This document shows positions 47,413 to 58,099 of a stretch of DNA of 64,000 nucleotides, one piece after another (positions within the stretch are counted from its first letter, which is position 1; the number at the start of each line of letters is the position of its first letter). The notes under the pieces were generated by a model. That model did not search any database. It was not told the origin of the DNA and worked only from the letters and a program-made list of their open reading frames with translations. Made by a program: the position numbers and the translations under genes. Source of the DNA: Pseudanabaena sp. Salubria-1 (lineage in GTDB: Bacteria; Cyanobacteriota; Cyanobacteriia; Pseudanabaenales; Pseudanabaenaceae); the NCBI GenBank assembly GCA_023336205.1, contig JALQCR010000005.1, positions 124,001 to 188,000 on the forward strand, written 5' to 3'.

Positions 47413-47694
47413 AGAATTTTTGACATCTTTTGCTTTCTTCTCTACAGATTCAGCTACATCCTTAGCTTTTTCTTTGACAATGTTGGCAACATCTTTAGCT
47501 TTTTCTTTGACAATGTTGGCAACGTCTACAGCTTTGTCTTTAGCATCTTCAGATGCATTACGAATATTTGCTTCAACTTGCTTTGCTTGTCCTTCAGCTT
47601 GCTTTGAAGAATCATGAGTGATATTGCCTATAGCCTCTTCAATTTTACCTTCAATATTTTGGGCTGCTGCTTTAGCTCTTTCTTGTAAACTCAT
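47389..47694 (-). CDS. CsbD-family stress protein with a MITE-encoded C-terminus
   Basis: The 101-residue soluble protein begins MSLQERAKAAAQNIEGKIEEAIGNITHDSSKQAEGQAKQVEAN-type CsbD sequence. The rest is an amphipathic helix of 11-residue repeats, KEKAKDVANIV twice, typical of LEA-like desiccation or cold proteins. Its last residues (GSSGFEG) and stop codon come from the MITE; before insertion it would have ended VKNSIN. The function is probably undisturbed. Neighbours are another CsbD-like gene and YeaQ, so this is a stress cluster. Confidence 0.88.
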   Translation of the reverse strand: MSLQERAKAAAQNIEGKIEEAIGNITHDSSKQAEGQAKQVEANIRNASEDAKDKAVDVANIVKEKAKDVANIVKEKAKDVAESVEKKAKDVKNSGSSGFEG

Positions 47695-47937
47695 AATTTT
47701 AATTTTCTTTATTTTTTATTTTCCAAATTCACTTTTGCAGCCTCATGAGTGATTTATTGAGTGAAATGAATAACTTGATTAAATACAACATAAAACTTAA
47801 TACAGGGTGTTTTGTCAATGTATATGGATATCACCAGCTTTTTTAAAATATTTATTGCTCAATTAGTCTCTTAAATTAAGCAATAATTTCTTTACTACTA
47901 GTTTGTCTTTTAATCTTAATGTTGGGGAATGTTAACT

Positions 47938-49413
47938 ATGTCTAATCAGAATGGCGTGATGATGCAGTATTTCCACTGGTACTTGCCTGATGATGGCAGT
48001 CTGTGGAATCAGGTAGTAGAGGAGGCTGAGGAATTAGCAAAAATTGGAATAACATCTATATGGTTACCACCTGCTTATAAAGGTACAGCTGGAGGTATGG
48101 ATGTGGGTTATGGCATTTATGACTTGTTTGATCTTGGAGAATTTGATCAAAAAGGCTCAGTCAGAACCAAATATGGGACTAAAGACGAATATATTCGCGC
48201 AATTAAAGCCGCCCAGAAAGTGGGAATTAATGTTTATGCTGATGTAGTGTTTAATCATAAACTAGGAGCCGATCGCGAAGAAGAAATGGAAGCAACACCA
48301 TTTAGTATGGAAAATCGGAATCAGGCGATCGGCGAATATCAACATATTAAAGCTTGGACTCACTTCACTTTTGAGGGTCGCAAAGGCAAGTATTCGATGA
48401 TGGAATGGCATTGGTGGCATTTTGATGCGATCGATTACAACGTTTATAACGCAGGTGAAGACGCTATCTATTTGCTTAAGGGTAAATCCTTTGATAAAGA
48501 CGTTGATCTGGAAAAAGGGAACTTTGATTACTTAATGGGGTGTGACCTTGACATGCGAAACTCGGAAGTCCAAGGGGAACTCAAATATTGGGGGGAATGG
48601 GTGTATGACACAACCCATGTCGATGGATTCCGATTTGATGCGGTTAAGCATGTGTCAGCAGGATTCTTTCCAGAATGGTTAGAGCATGTGCGTCATCATG
48701 CCAAACGGGATCTATTTGCAGTGGGAGAATATTGGTCTTACGAAGTGGAAGCTTTAAATAATTTCATCGCTGTTACTGAGGGCAAGGTGGATCTATTTGA
48801 TGCACCTTTGCACCTAAATTTCCATCTCGCCAGTCAAGCGGGTCAGGATTATGACCTCAGCCAAATTTTTGAAAATACCTTGGTCAAAGATCAGCCGACC
48901 CTCGCGGTTACCTTGGTGGAAAACCATGATTCTCAGCCATTGCAGTCCCTAGAATCAATCGTCGAGGCTTGGTTTAAGCCCCTTGCCTACGCGCTGATTT
49001 TGCTGAGGCAAGAAGGATATCCTTGTATTTTTTATGGTGATTACTACGGCGCACATTACAAGGATTGGGGTAAAGATGGTAATGAGTACGAGATTTGGAT
49101 GGAGAGCCACAAATGGTTACTTGATAAGTTCCTTTTTGTACGGCAAACTTATTGTTATGGTGAACAGTTAGACTATTTCAACCATCCTAATACGATCGGT
49201 TGGACAAGATTGGGCGATGAAGAGCATTCTGGTGGTGTGGCGGTAGTACTTAGTAACGGCGAAGACGGACAGAAATGGATGAATGTCGGACATCCAAATA
49301 GTACCTATATCGATATCACGGAGCATGTTGATGATCCTGTGACCAGCAATGACGATGGCTGGGCGGAGTTTCGTTGCAATGGTGGCTCAGTCTCTGTATG
49401 GATCAAAAAGTAG
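47938..49413 (+). CDS. Cytoplasmic alpha-amylase (GH13)
   Basis: A starch/glycogen hydrolase that cleaves alpha-1,4 bonds and releases malto-oligosaccharides. I start at MSNQNGVMMQYFHWYLPDDG (47938); GGGGA is spaced well before it, whereas an ATG three codons earlier is weakly supported. The about 491-residue protein contains all four GH13 regions: DVVFNHK, GFRFDAVKH (nucleophile Asp), VGEYW (acid Glu) and VENHDSQP. There is no signal peptide. It resembles the liquefying Bacillus type (GH13_5) and is likely to act on storage glycogen. Confidence 0.93.
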   Translation: MSNQNGVMMQYFHWYLPDDGSLWNQVVEEAEELAKIGITSIWLPPAYKGTAGGMDVGYGIYDLFDLGEFDQKGSVRTKYGTKDEYIRAIKAAQKVGINVYADVVFNHKLGADREEEMEATPFSMENRNQAIGEYQHIKAWTHFTFEGRKGKYSMMEWHWWHFDAIDYNVYNAGEDAIYLLKGKSFDKDVDLEKGNFDYLMGCDLDMRNSEVQGELKYWGEWVYDTTHVDGFRFDAVKHVSAGFFPEWLEHVRHHAKRDLFAVGEYWSYEVEALNNFIAVTEGKVDLFDAPLHLNFHLASQAGQDYDLSQIFENTLVKDQPTLAVTLVENHDSQPLQSLESIVEAWFKPLAYALILLRQEGYPCIFYGDYYGAHYKDWGKDGNEYEIWMESHKWLLDKFLFVRQTYCYGEQLDYFNHPNTIGWTRLGDEEHSGGVAVVLSNGEDGQKWMNVGHPNSTYIDITEHVDDPVTSNDDGWAEFRCNGGSVSVWIKK

Positions 49414-49418
49414 AGCTA

Positions 49419-49521
49419 ATACCAAAATACAAAAAGGCTACGCCTATTTGTGTTTTTAAAATCCTTACAGGGTTTGCTTTTCAATTCATAGAAATATCGT
49501 CACATTTTTGTGAATTGGGAT
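49419..49521. repeat. Family A triple-hairpin repeat after the amylase gene
   Basis: Framed by ATACCA and GGGAT with AAATACAAAAAGGCTACGCC, CTTACAGGG and TTCATAGAAATATCGTCACA. It is somewhat degenerate. Confidence 0.75.
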
Positions 49522-49532
49522 AAGTAGCTAGA

Positions 49533-49577
49533 ATCAAAAGAGAGTAGCAGCGCAAAGCTCTGCTACTCTCTTTTGGA
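49533..49577. terminator. Long hairpin between the amylase and BLUF genes
   Basis: Stem CCAAAAGAGAGTAGCAG-type (arms at 49533-49549 and 49561-49577) with loop near CGCAAAGCT. It lacks a strong T tail, so terminator function is tentative. Confidence 0.55.
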
Positions 49578-49648
49578 TTAATTGTGCGCCACAAATCATT
49601 GGCGATTTTTGGTAGTCTTATATACATTACTTGGCAATGAAGAAATCT

Positions 49649-50083
49649 ATGGCTCTCTATCGTTTAATCTATGTTAGTCAGGCGATCGCAGGACTAGAAT
49701 ATCCAGACTTGGTTGAAATTTTGGAGAAGTCCGAACGTAACAACAAAAAAGTAGGAATTACGGGAATGTTGAGTTTTGGTGATTCGATGTTTTTGCAGGT
49801 ACTAGAGGGCAGTCGGCGTGTGATTAGCCAAACCTATAATCGTATTCTTTTAGATAAGCGTCATGTTAATGCTGAGCTGATAGATTTCTCGGAAATTGAG
49901 CATCGTGATTTTTCTTTATGGTCAATGAAGGTTGTCCAACTTGGTAATCATGCCGAAGTGCGCGATATTATCTTGAAATACTCAAGTTCGGATATATTTT
50001 CTCCAATCTCGATGACTGGTAAGCAGAGTTTAAATTTTTTGCGTGAATTGACTGAACTTTATCAAAAAGGATTAGTTTCCTAG
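49649..50083 (+). CDS. BLUF blue-light photoreceptor, PixD-type
   Basis: BLUF proteins use FAD to sense blue light. From the ATG at 49649 (MALYRLIYVSQAIAG) the protein has 144 residues, close to Synechocystis PixD (Slr1694). The photochemical residues fit: Tyr8, Asn32 in ERNNKKVGITG, and Gln50 in FLQVLEGS, with Trp in SLWSMKV. A GTG or ATG further upstream (49631) adds six residues without known function. PixD acts with a PixE-type partner in phototaxis; no PixE is visible here. Confidence 0.9.
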   Translation: MALYRLIYVSQAIAGLEYPDLVEILEKSERNNKKVGITGMLSFGDSMFLQVLEGSRRVISQTYNRILLDKRHVNAELIDFSEIEHRDFSLWSMKVVQLGNHAEVRDIILKYSSSDIFSPISMTGKQSLNFLRELTELYQKGLVS

Positions 50084-50097
50084 ATTTATCGGACTTT

Positions 50098-50138
50098 TCC
50101 CAAAACACAAAATGGCTACGCCATTTTGTGTTTTGGGA
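50098..50138. terminator. Shared terminator hairpin, family A related
   Basis: TCCCAAAACACAAAATGG pairs with CCATTTTGTGTTTTGGGA around CTACG. It is the first hairpin of family A standing alone between two convergent genes. Confidence 0.75.
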
Positions 50139-50651
50139 TTAACCATTGGAATAAGTAAGCTGCACTAATCCTGTCTCAAAAGTCTTGCTATGCTCTAACT
50201 TTAAAGACAAAGTTGGCAGAGTCTGAGGGAACAAAGCGATGCCTTCGCCTAAAATTATGGGATGGATCGACAGAATAAACCTATCGACAAGATTGTTTTC
50301 TAAACATGTTTTAGCGATCGCGGCTCCACCAACTAGCCAAATATCTTTGCCATCTTGCAATTTTAAATTTTTAACAAAGCTAACTAGATCACCCGCAACA
50401 AAATTCACATTTTCATCGCGATCATGTTGGATAGTTCGGGAAAATACAAAACCTTGCTTATCAGGATAGGGATAATCACCCCAAAATTGGATCTGTTTAT
50501 AGGTATTTCGCCCCATGATTAGGCGATCGCATGTCGCATAAAAATCCTCATATCCATAATCTTGGTCAGTAAATAGCCAGTCAACCTCCCCACAAGTTCG
50601 CGCGATATAGCCATCCAGACTCAACGCAATATACAAAACTAACTGACTCAT
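50139..50651 (-). CDS. Dihydrofolate-reductase-like protein (RibD C-terminal domain)
   Basis: The 170-residue protein starts MSQLVLYIALSLDGYIARTCG, the NADPH-binding strand of the RibD C-terminal family. Further signs are LIMGRNTYKQIQFWG, IWLVGGAAIAKTCLENNLVD and HPIILGEGIALFP. The family reduces deaminated pyrimidine sugars or unknown substrates; a full RibD is not required. No gene in the near neighbourhood explains its role. It converges on the BLUF gene. Confidence 0.85.
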   Translation of the reverse strand: MSQLVLYIALSLDGYIARTCGEVDWLFTDQDYGYEDFYATCDRLIMGRNTYKQIQFWGDYPYPDKQGFVFSRTIQHDRDENVNFVAGDLVSFVKNLKLQDGKDIWLVGGAAIAKTCLENNLVDRFILSIHPIILGEGIALFPQTLPTLSLKLEHSKTFETGLVQLTYSNG

Positions 50652-52554
<1,903 letters not shown>

Positions 52555-52557
52555 ATC

Positions 52558-52962
52558 ATGACCCTAACTGTAAAAGTAATTGCCCCAGATCAAACGATTG
52601 TGGATACTGTCGCAGAGGAAGTGATTTTACCTAGTTCTTCAGGGCAATTGGGTATTTTAACTGGTCACGCACCTCTGATTTCGGCGCTGGAAACAGGCGT
52701 GTTGCGTTTTCGTAAGGATAAAGCTTGGGCTGCGATCGCTCTTACGGGTGGTTTTGCTGAAGTTGAAGAAAACGAAGTAACTGTTTTGGTTCGTAGTGGC
52801 GAATTAGGCAGCACGATCAATGCTGATGAAGCGCGTAAAAAACTTGAAGAAGCTGAGCAAGCTTTGGCTGGTATTAAAGCTGAAGATAAGCAAGGCAAAA
52901 TTCAAGCTGAGCAAAGTTTAAGTATTGCTCGCGCTAGATTGCAAGCTACTACTGCTATCTAA
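52558..52962 (+). CDS. atpC: ATP synthase F1 epsilon subunit
   Basis: The 134-residue protein has the beta-barrel domain (MTLTVKVIAPDQTIVD, SGQLGILTGHAPLISALETG) and the C-terminal helical domain (AEQALAGIKAEDKQGKIQAE). It regulates and couples the F1 motor. It starts 3 bp after the atpD stop and is followed by a strong terminator. Confidence 0.97.
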   Translation: MTLTVKVIAPDQTIVDTVAEEVILPSSSGQLGILTGHAPLISALETGVLRFRKDKAWAAIALTGGFAEVEENEVTVLVRSGELGSTINADEARKKLEEAEQALAGIKAEDKQGKIQAEQSLSIARARLQATTAI

Positions 52963-52978
52963 ATAAGGAAAACCTTAT

Positions 52979-53013
52979 AAAAAAAGCGCTCACCTTTGGT
53001 GAGCGCTTTTTTT
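52979..53013. terminator. Rho-independent bidirectional terminator after atpC
   Basis: AAAAAAGCGCTCACC, loop TTT, GGTGAGCGCTTTTTTT. The sigma-factor gene ends at its right edge. Confidence 0.9.
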
Positions 53014-54217
53014 ATTCGATAGGTGTAGCCAAAATCTTTTTGAGGGCGATTAAGCCTTTTTTGAGTTGGCGTGACACAGTGACAGCGCTAATTCCTAGAG
53101 TTTCAGCAACTTCACGGTGGGTAAATTCTTTGAGGAATACAAACTCGACAACCTCACGGGTGCGATCTTCTAGGAGGTCAAGAGCTTGTTGGAGCCGAAT
53201 ATTATCTTCTTGGGCAAGTTGAAAACTTTGATATTTGTGATCAGTAACTAGATCGCCGATGGATGTCGAGCTATCTTCACTTTGATCGATTGGCGTGTCA
53301 AGACTGATTGGCGATCGGTTTTGACAGGCGAGTTTAATGTCATACCATTCATTAACAGTAATACCTAGCTCGTTAGCTACTTCTTGGCTTGACGGCTCCC
53401 GTCCAGTTTCAGTCCGCTTATTGCGAATGATCTTACAGCCTTGGTTATAGGTGCTCAGCCAAGCGCGAGGCATTCTCACCGTCGGGCTTTTATCACGGAG
53501 ATAATGTTGGATTTCTCCTTTGATATATGGCACAGCAAAAGAGCTAAAAGCGTTTCCTTTACTAACATCAAATCGCTCGATCGCATTAATTAACCCAATA
53601 GAACCAACCTGCATGAGGTCTTCAAAACTTTCTTGGCATTGATTTTTCCAATGATAGGCTTCGCGACGAACCAAGCCAATATTCAGGTTAACTAATTTAT
53701 TCCGCAGTTTTATGGATGGGTTAGTGCGATAGGCTTGTAAAATTTCCAGAGTTTCTTGTTTTCGGGTAATTGTAGTTTGCGGATCAGCCTCTTCGACTTC
53801 TTGAGGTTCATTCCGACTGTCGAGATACTGTCTTTGCAAAAAATTCTCTAAATGCTGATGAATATGCGATCGCGCAAATTCAGAAAAATTTGGATTTATC
53901 TCAGGATTAAATTGAGTTAACGCTTTTTTTAAGCCTTGTTTGCCAACTTCGAGCAATTCGCGATCGCTTGATCTGCGTTCCCCAACTCTGCGGTTTGATA
54001 CTCGGCGCTCGTTTCTGTCTGGGCGATCGCTGGAACGACGCTCACCAATATTTTTTTGGTTAATTAAGGAGATTGGTAAAGAAGTGATCGTTTCACGGAT
54101 CAAACCCATATGAATTTCAATTAGCTGCTGCTGTAAGGGCTCAGAGGGAGAAATTCTATATCCCCGCAAAAGTGTAACTATGTTTTCATTAGTTAAATTA
54201 TTTTTATCTAATGGCAT
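53012..54217 (-). CDS. Group 3 sigma factor with duplicated sigma-2 domain
   Basis: The family is SigF/SigB-like (general stress, phototaxis or desiccation in other bacteria). I start at 54217 (MPLDKNNLTNENIVTLLRGY), which gives 401 residues; a start at 54286 is also open. A functional sigma-2 lies at about 155-270 (FEDLMQVGSIGLINAIERFDVSKGNAFSSFAVPYIKGEIQHYLRD-type), followed by sigma-3 and sigma-4 (LQQALDLLEDRTREVVEFVF, EVAETLGISAVTVSRQLK). The preceding about 130 residues repeat the same pattern: LLRGYRISPSEPLQQQLIEI and LLEVGKQGLKKALTQFNPE, FSEFARSHIHQHLENFL. A Ser/Arg-rich RRSSDRPDRNERRVSNRR insert sits inside the first copy. Confidence 0.85.
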   Translation of the reverse strand: MPLDKNNLTNENIVTLLRGYRISPSEPLQQQLIEIHMGLIRETITSLPISLINQKNIGERRSSDRPDRNERRVSNRRVGERRSSDRELLEVGKQGLKKALTQFNPEINPNFSEFARSHIHQHLENFLQRQYLDSRNEPQEVEEADPQTTITRKQETLEILQAYRTNPSIKLRNKLVNLNIGLVRREAYHWKNQCQESFEDLMQVGSIGLINAIERFDVSKGNAFSSFAVPYIKGEIQHYLRDKSPTVRMPRAWLSTYNQGCKIIRNKRTETGREPSSQEVANELGITVNEWYDIKLACQNRSPISLDTPIDQSEDSSTSIGDLVTDHKYQSFQLAQEDNIRLQQALDLLEDRTREVVEFVFLKEFTHREVAETLGISAVTVSRQLKKGLIALKKILATPIE

Positions 54218-54339
54218 AAGAAGAACATCCTCAATGATGCTAGCAGCCAGAAAATATGCCCAATACATTAGAGGAGAACTTTGCATACATGTGCTTGATA
54301 CCGATAGTTGTCAATGACACATAAACTTGTGATGTTGTC

Positions 54340-55640
54340 CTTAGTGGTGCAGAAAACTCATGGGAGTCTCAAGATGAGACAATGGTAATACGGGCAAATT
54401 CGATACGAAAATCTAACTTTTCGCGTTTAGCAATAGAAGCAGAGGCAGGAGGAGGATTAGTTCTAGGCAAAATCTGCAAAATAGGAAGAGATTTTTGTTG
54501 GTAAAGAAGAGTGTGAAGCTGACGGAGACCGAGTTGCAGAAAACTCAAGCCGCGATGATCGTGCCAATCAATCGCAGCCCTTTGCCCCAAACGCACCAAC
54601 ATTATGCCAAGAATTACAGCAATCAGGTTAGCCGTGGCAAGGAGCATAAATAAACAGGTAAGAGCTTGAGCATCACGGAGATGAGAGCTAACAACATTAA
54701 AAGCCGCCGACTTATAGTCTTTAAAATGGGGTTCGATTCCACCAAAGCGTTTGCCATAGAGAGCAAAAGTCTGTAATGAAGGGGGAATATCGCTAAGGAC
54801 AGCCCATGAACCGTTAGCCATGTCTAGGTTAGCCGTCGCTAAATGACAATTAACATCACCGAGTACGGTGACATCGGGAACTAGATAAGCTTGCTCTGCG
54901 GGAGGTATCAGTTGTTCAACACGCTTGGTTGTACCTGTTGGCAGAGTCACTAGCAGATCGCTCTTTGCGCGAATTGCCCAAGACCAGTGATTTTGCTGTA
55001 ACCATCGGATTAATTCCCCATGTTCAAAACCTCGGTCGGCAAGCAAGGTCACCGTACTTTGTGGCGGCAATAGAGAGCGTACTTGTTCTAAGACGGGACG
55101 ATAATGTTCAAAGCCAACTGTAGCGCTGCCATGCTCTAGTACTACTTGAGCTAGAGTAATCGACCTCCCTCCCCAAATCAAGCATACTTCTATAAGACAG
55201 AATTTATCCCACAGTATACTTGTGTCTAAGGCTAGTTCCAACGATTCTCCTGCAAATGCTTGGAGAAAGTGCTTCACCAATGGGTTATAGAATCTCTCGG
55301 CGATGATATGTGGATTATGCACAAAGTAGCTTAGTCTTTCCATCTGACTTCTGGCTTGGCACTCTCGATGGCTCAAATAGGGCAACCAATGACTCAGACT
55401 TGCCCTTCCTGATTGCAATATCGCGGCTACTGCCTCCGCAAATCCTTGGAGATGTCGCTTATCTTTTGGCTTGAGCCATTGACGCAGTTGTTCTTGTAGC
55501 TGAAGATATAGGTGGGGCATTTGTATAAGATCTTTTGTTGAGGAACTTGAGTATCTCATCTCTTGCCCTTTTTATTCCTCTTGTCTCATTTTGAGATTCT
55601 ATGCCTGTCAACCCTTTCCAGACTTTTCTGCACCACTAAG
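54340..55640 (-). mobile_element. IS4-family element (1301 bp), intact copy
   Basis: Ends CTTAGTGGTGCAGAAAA and TTTTCTGCACCACTAAG, flanked by the 9 bp duplication GATGTTGTC at 54331-54339 and 55641-55649. It has landed just upstream of the sigma-factor gene in the same orientation. Confidence 0.95.
54369..55559 (-). CDS. IS4-family DDE transposase, intact
   Basis: The 396-residue enzyme has the first catalytic Asp in LALDTSILWDKFCLIEVCL, the second in TLLADRGFEHGELIRWL and the IS4 signature Y-(2)-R-(3)-E-(6)-K variant in FGGIEPHFKDYKSAAF. Compared with the copy at 43934 it has about a dozen substitutions, so they belong to two sublineages. Confidence 0.93.
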   Translation of the reverse strand: MRYSSSSTKDLIQMPHLYLQLQEQLRQWLKPKDKRHLQGFAEAVAAILQSGRASLSHWLPYLSHRECQARSQMERLSYFVHNPHIIAERFYNPLVKHFLQAFAGESLELALDTSILWDKFCLIEVCLIWGGRSITLAQVVLEHGSATVGFEHYRPVLEQVRSLLPPQSTVTLLADRGFEHGELIRWLQQNHWSWAIRAKSDLLVTLPTGTTKRVEQLIPPAEQAYLVPDVTVLGDVNCHLATANLDMANGSWAVLSDIPPSLQTFALYGKRFGGIEPHFKDYKSAAFNVVSSHLRDAQALTCLFMLLATANLIAVILGIMLVRLGQRAAIDWHDHRGLSFLQLGLRQLHTLLYQQKSLPILQILPRTNPPPASASIAKREKLDFRIEFARITIVSS

Positions 55641-55689
55641 GATGTTGTCTTTTGTTGATGCCCCTAGATTATACAGTTACAAAGCTTCG

Positions 55690-55883
55690 CTCTAAAACCC
55701 GAACCAATAAATTTTAAAAAGTATTGTCTAGCAACACTTTTAGAATTTCATTGTGGTTCGTTTCAATGAAGTTTGCTGTAATCCCAATTCATAAAAGTGT
55801 CGGCATACTTTTGTGAATTAAAAACTAAACCTAGTTATAGTTTTAAACATACAAAATAGCCTAGCCATTTTGTGTATTGGTAT
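55690..55883. repeat. Family E palindrome and family A triple-hairpin repeat
   Basis: 55693-55772 is a degenerate family E palindrome (CGAACCAATAAA and TTGTGGTTCG arms) like that at about 19722. 55781-55883 is a family A copy framed by ATCCCA and TGGTAT. The gap holds no gene. Confidence 0.7.
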
Positions 55884-55919
55884 AACTTTATAACCTAATG
55901 TCAAATTGGGAAATTATGA

Positions 55920-57173
55920 TTAGATTAACATAATAATTGCTTCATCTCCCGCAGGTAAATAGGTTTGATTTACTCGCATTACTGCTAAAGCATTTGTACC
56001 GATCGCACTAATCAGATTCCCAGAACTATAATTCTTCACAGGCTGAAAAATGGGGCTTCCTTTTTGATAAGTTAATGTTCCCCATAAATAAGTTTCGCGC
56101 CGTCCTTGTGAGTGTAAATCCTCTGTAGTGGTAGCTTTGATAAATTGTGGATACCAGTGAGTTTTATGCGATCCATTTAATTTGGCGATCGCGCCACGAA
56201 TAAATCTCCAAAAGCTCATCATTGCCGAAACAGGATTTCCAGGAACTCCGAAATAGAGGACTTTATCCTCACTTCTATTCACATTAAGAATAGATCCAAT
56301 GGAAGCGAAAGTTAAAGGTTTTCCTGGCTTAATCGCTACTGAACGCACATGGATATCAGCACCCATTTTTTCGAGTATTTCTTCGATATAGTCATAATCA
56401 CCAACAGAAACGCCGCCTGTGGAGATGACAATATCGGCTGAATCGATCGCCTTTTGCATTACAGATTCCAATTCGATTTGATGATCATGCACTGCCCCAA
56501 AAGGAATTGCGATCGCTCCTGATTGTTCGAGCAATGTCGATAATGCATATAGATTTGAATCAATAATCTGTCCTAACTGAAGCGGATTGGAACTATTAAG
56601 GCTGACTAATTCATTGCCTGTGGAAATAATTGCTATTTTTGGTTGCCGATAAACTTTGACTGTTTGACATCTTGCTGAGGCTAAAGCTCCAATTTCTGTC
56701 GCGCCTAATTTTGTTCCTGCTTTAATCAGATTTGTACCAGCTTGAATAAATTCCCCTTTGCGGCGCACATATTCGCCTTGAGTAGGTTTAACTTTCAGAT
56801 ACAAAAGATCATCGATGCGTTCTGTGTCTTCTTGCATGATGATCGTATCTGCGCCAACAGGCAACATGCCGCCTGTAAAAATCCTTACACATTCGCCTTG
56901 ATTTAGTGACTGAGAAATTGCGACACCTGCGGGGATTTCATCAGAGGCGATCGCTAGTTTTAATTCCTGCAAATTATCTAAATCGGCATAGCACAAAGCA
57001 TAGCCATCCATCGCTGAATTGTCCCAATGGGGAAAGTCTAGTTCGCTCATGATATCTTCTGCCAAAATTCGATTTAGCACTTTCGACAAGGGCAAAATTT
57101 CACTATCGATTTCAGGATCAAAAGGTTTGACCAGATCTAAAATTATTTTTTCAGTTTCAGCAACAGTCAGCAT
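55920..57173 (-). CDS. moeA: Molybdopterin molybdenumtransferase
   Basis: MoeA inserts molybdate into adenylated molybdopterin. The 417-residue length is normal. Motifs: FPHWDNSAMDGYAL (about 50), IFTGGMLPVGADTIIMQED (about 95), IAIISTGNELVS (about 178), STGGVSVGDYDYI (about 245), KPGKPLTFA (about 270) and FGVPGNPVSAMMSFWRF (about 305). The cytosolic enzyme fits a complete fold with four domains. It is divergent from trmD, with 60 bp between starts and a hairpin in that gap. Confidence 0.96.
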   Translation of the reverse strand: MLTVAETEKIILDLVKPFDPEIDSEILPLSKVLNRILAEDIMSELDFPHWDNSAMDGYALCYADLDNLQELKLAIASDEIPAGVAISQSLNQGECVRIFTGGMLPVGADTIIMQEDTERIDDLLYLKVKPTQGEYVRRKGEFIQAGTNLIKAGTKLGATEIGALASARCQTVKVYRQPKIAIISTGNELVSLNSSNPLQLGQIIDSNLYALSTLLEQSGAIAIPFGAVHDHQIELESVMQKAIDSADIVISTGGVSVGDYDYIEEILEKMGADIHVRSVAIKPGKPLTFASIGSILNVNRSEDKVLYFGVPGNPVSAMMSFWRFIRGAIAKLNGSHKTHWYPQFIKATTTEDLHSQGRRETYLWGTLTYQKGSPIFQPVKNYSSGNLISAIGTNALAVMRVNQTYLPAGDEAIIMLI

Positions 57174-57188
57174 CGCGATTTTAAAAGC

Positions 57189-57219
57189 GTAGAGGGCAGT
57201 ACGTAGCGCTGCCCTCTAC
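57189..57219. promoter_or_regulatory. Hairpin in the moeA-trmD intergenic space
   Basis: GTAGAGGGCAG pairs with CTGCCCTCTAC around a nine-base loop. It is upstream of both divergent genes, so it is not a terminator of either. It may be a leader structure or a repeat remnant. Confidence 0.5.
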
Positions 57220-57233
57220 TATAGAATTTATTT

Positions 57234-57902
57234 ATGCGTATAGATATTGTCACCCTCTTTCCTGAATTTTTTACCTCGCCATTGCAAACAAGTTTGCTGG
57301 GTAAGGCGATCGCAAATCAAATTGCCGATGTATATCTGACTAATCCTAGAGATTTCACCACCGACAAGCACCATCGTGTTGATGATGAACCCTACGGTGG
57401 TGGTGTGGGTATGTTAATGAAGCCCGATCCAATTTTTGCGGCAGTTGAGTCTTTGCCAATTTTGCCCAAGCGCGAAATTATTTACTTAACTCCGCAGGGT
57501 GAGCCGATGAAGCAGGATCTATTTAAGGAGTTAGTAACTTACGATCAGCTAGTTCTCATTTGTGGCAGTTACGAGGGAGTTGACGAGCGGGTATGTGAGC
57601 ATTTAGTCACCCGTGAAGTTTCTCTTGGCGATTTTGTGCTTACCTGCGGTGAGATTCCTGCGCTGGCGTTGATTAATGGAGTGGTGCGGTTACGTCCAGG
57701 TACAGTTGGGAAAGAAGATTCGCTTAAGTTTGAGAGTTTTGAAGATGGATTATTAGATTATCCACAATATACAAGACCATCAGTATTCCGTGGTTGGGAA
57801 GTTCCCGAAGTATTGCGATCGGGCAATCATAAGTTGATTGCGGAATGGAGAAAGGAACAACAAATTTTAAGAACAAAGGAACGTCGTCCTGATATGCTTT
57901 AG
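57234..57902 (+). CDS. trmD: tRNA (guanine37-N1)-methyltransferase
   Basis: TrmD methylates G37 of tRNAs that read CNN codons and prevents frameshifting. The 222-residue protein is of SPOUT class, with trefoil-knot sequences YLTPQGEPMKQDLF, ICGSYEGVDERV, SLGDFVLTCGEIPALALINGVVRLRPG and a C-terminal DYPQYTRPSVFRGWEVPEVL. The active-site Asp is in EPYGGGVGMLMKPDP. Start MRIDIVTLFPEFF is standard. Confidence 0.98.
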   Translation: MRIDIVTLFPEFFTSPLQTSLLGKAIANQIADVYLTNPRDFTTDKHHRVDDEPYGGGVGMLMKPDPIFAAVESLPILPKREIIYLTPQGEPMKQDLFKELVTYDQLVLICGSYEGVDERVCEHLVTREVSLGDFVLTCGEIPALALINGVVRLRPGTVGKEDSLKFESFEDGLLDYPQYTRPSVFRGWEVPEVLRSGNHKLIAEWRKEQQILRTKERRPDML

Positions 57903-57937
57903 CGATCGCTAGCTATTTTACTTTGTGGTAAACAAAT

Positions 57938-58045
57938 TTGCGATCGCTCATTATTAGCATGTATTTGAGCAGGGTAACGTATTAATAACAAACATCTAAG
58001 TGCGTTACATTTCATTAACGCACGCTACAAGATTAGAGATCGCAC
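57938..58045. repeat. Intergenic direct repeat, left of Uma2 gene
   Basis: About 108 bp, with HIP1-like GCGATCGCT at the left, GTAACGTATTAATAACAAAC in the middle and TTACATTTCATTAACGCACG. It is closely matched by 58701-58812, in the same orientation. Confidence 0.8.
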
Positions 58046-58099
58046 GGCTTTATTATTATTTGCTAAAATCTACATAACTAAGCTGTGAGCAGAAATATC

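Noticed and set aside
47457..47522. Two tandem 33 bp direct repeats resembling CRISPR repeats
   Set aside because: They are in frame in the CsbD gene and code for the KEKAKDVANIV helix repeat; there are no spacers.
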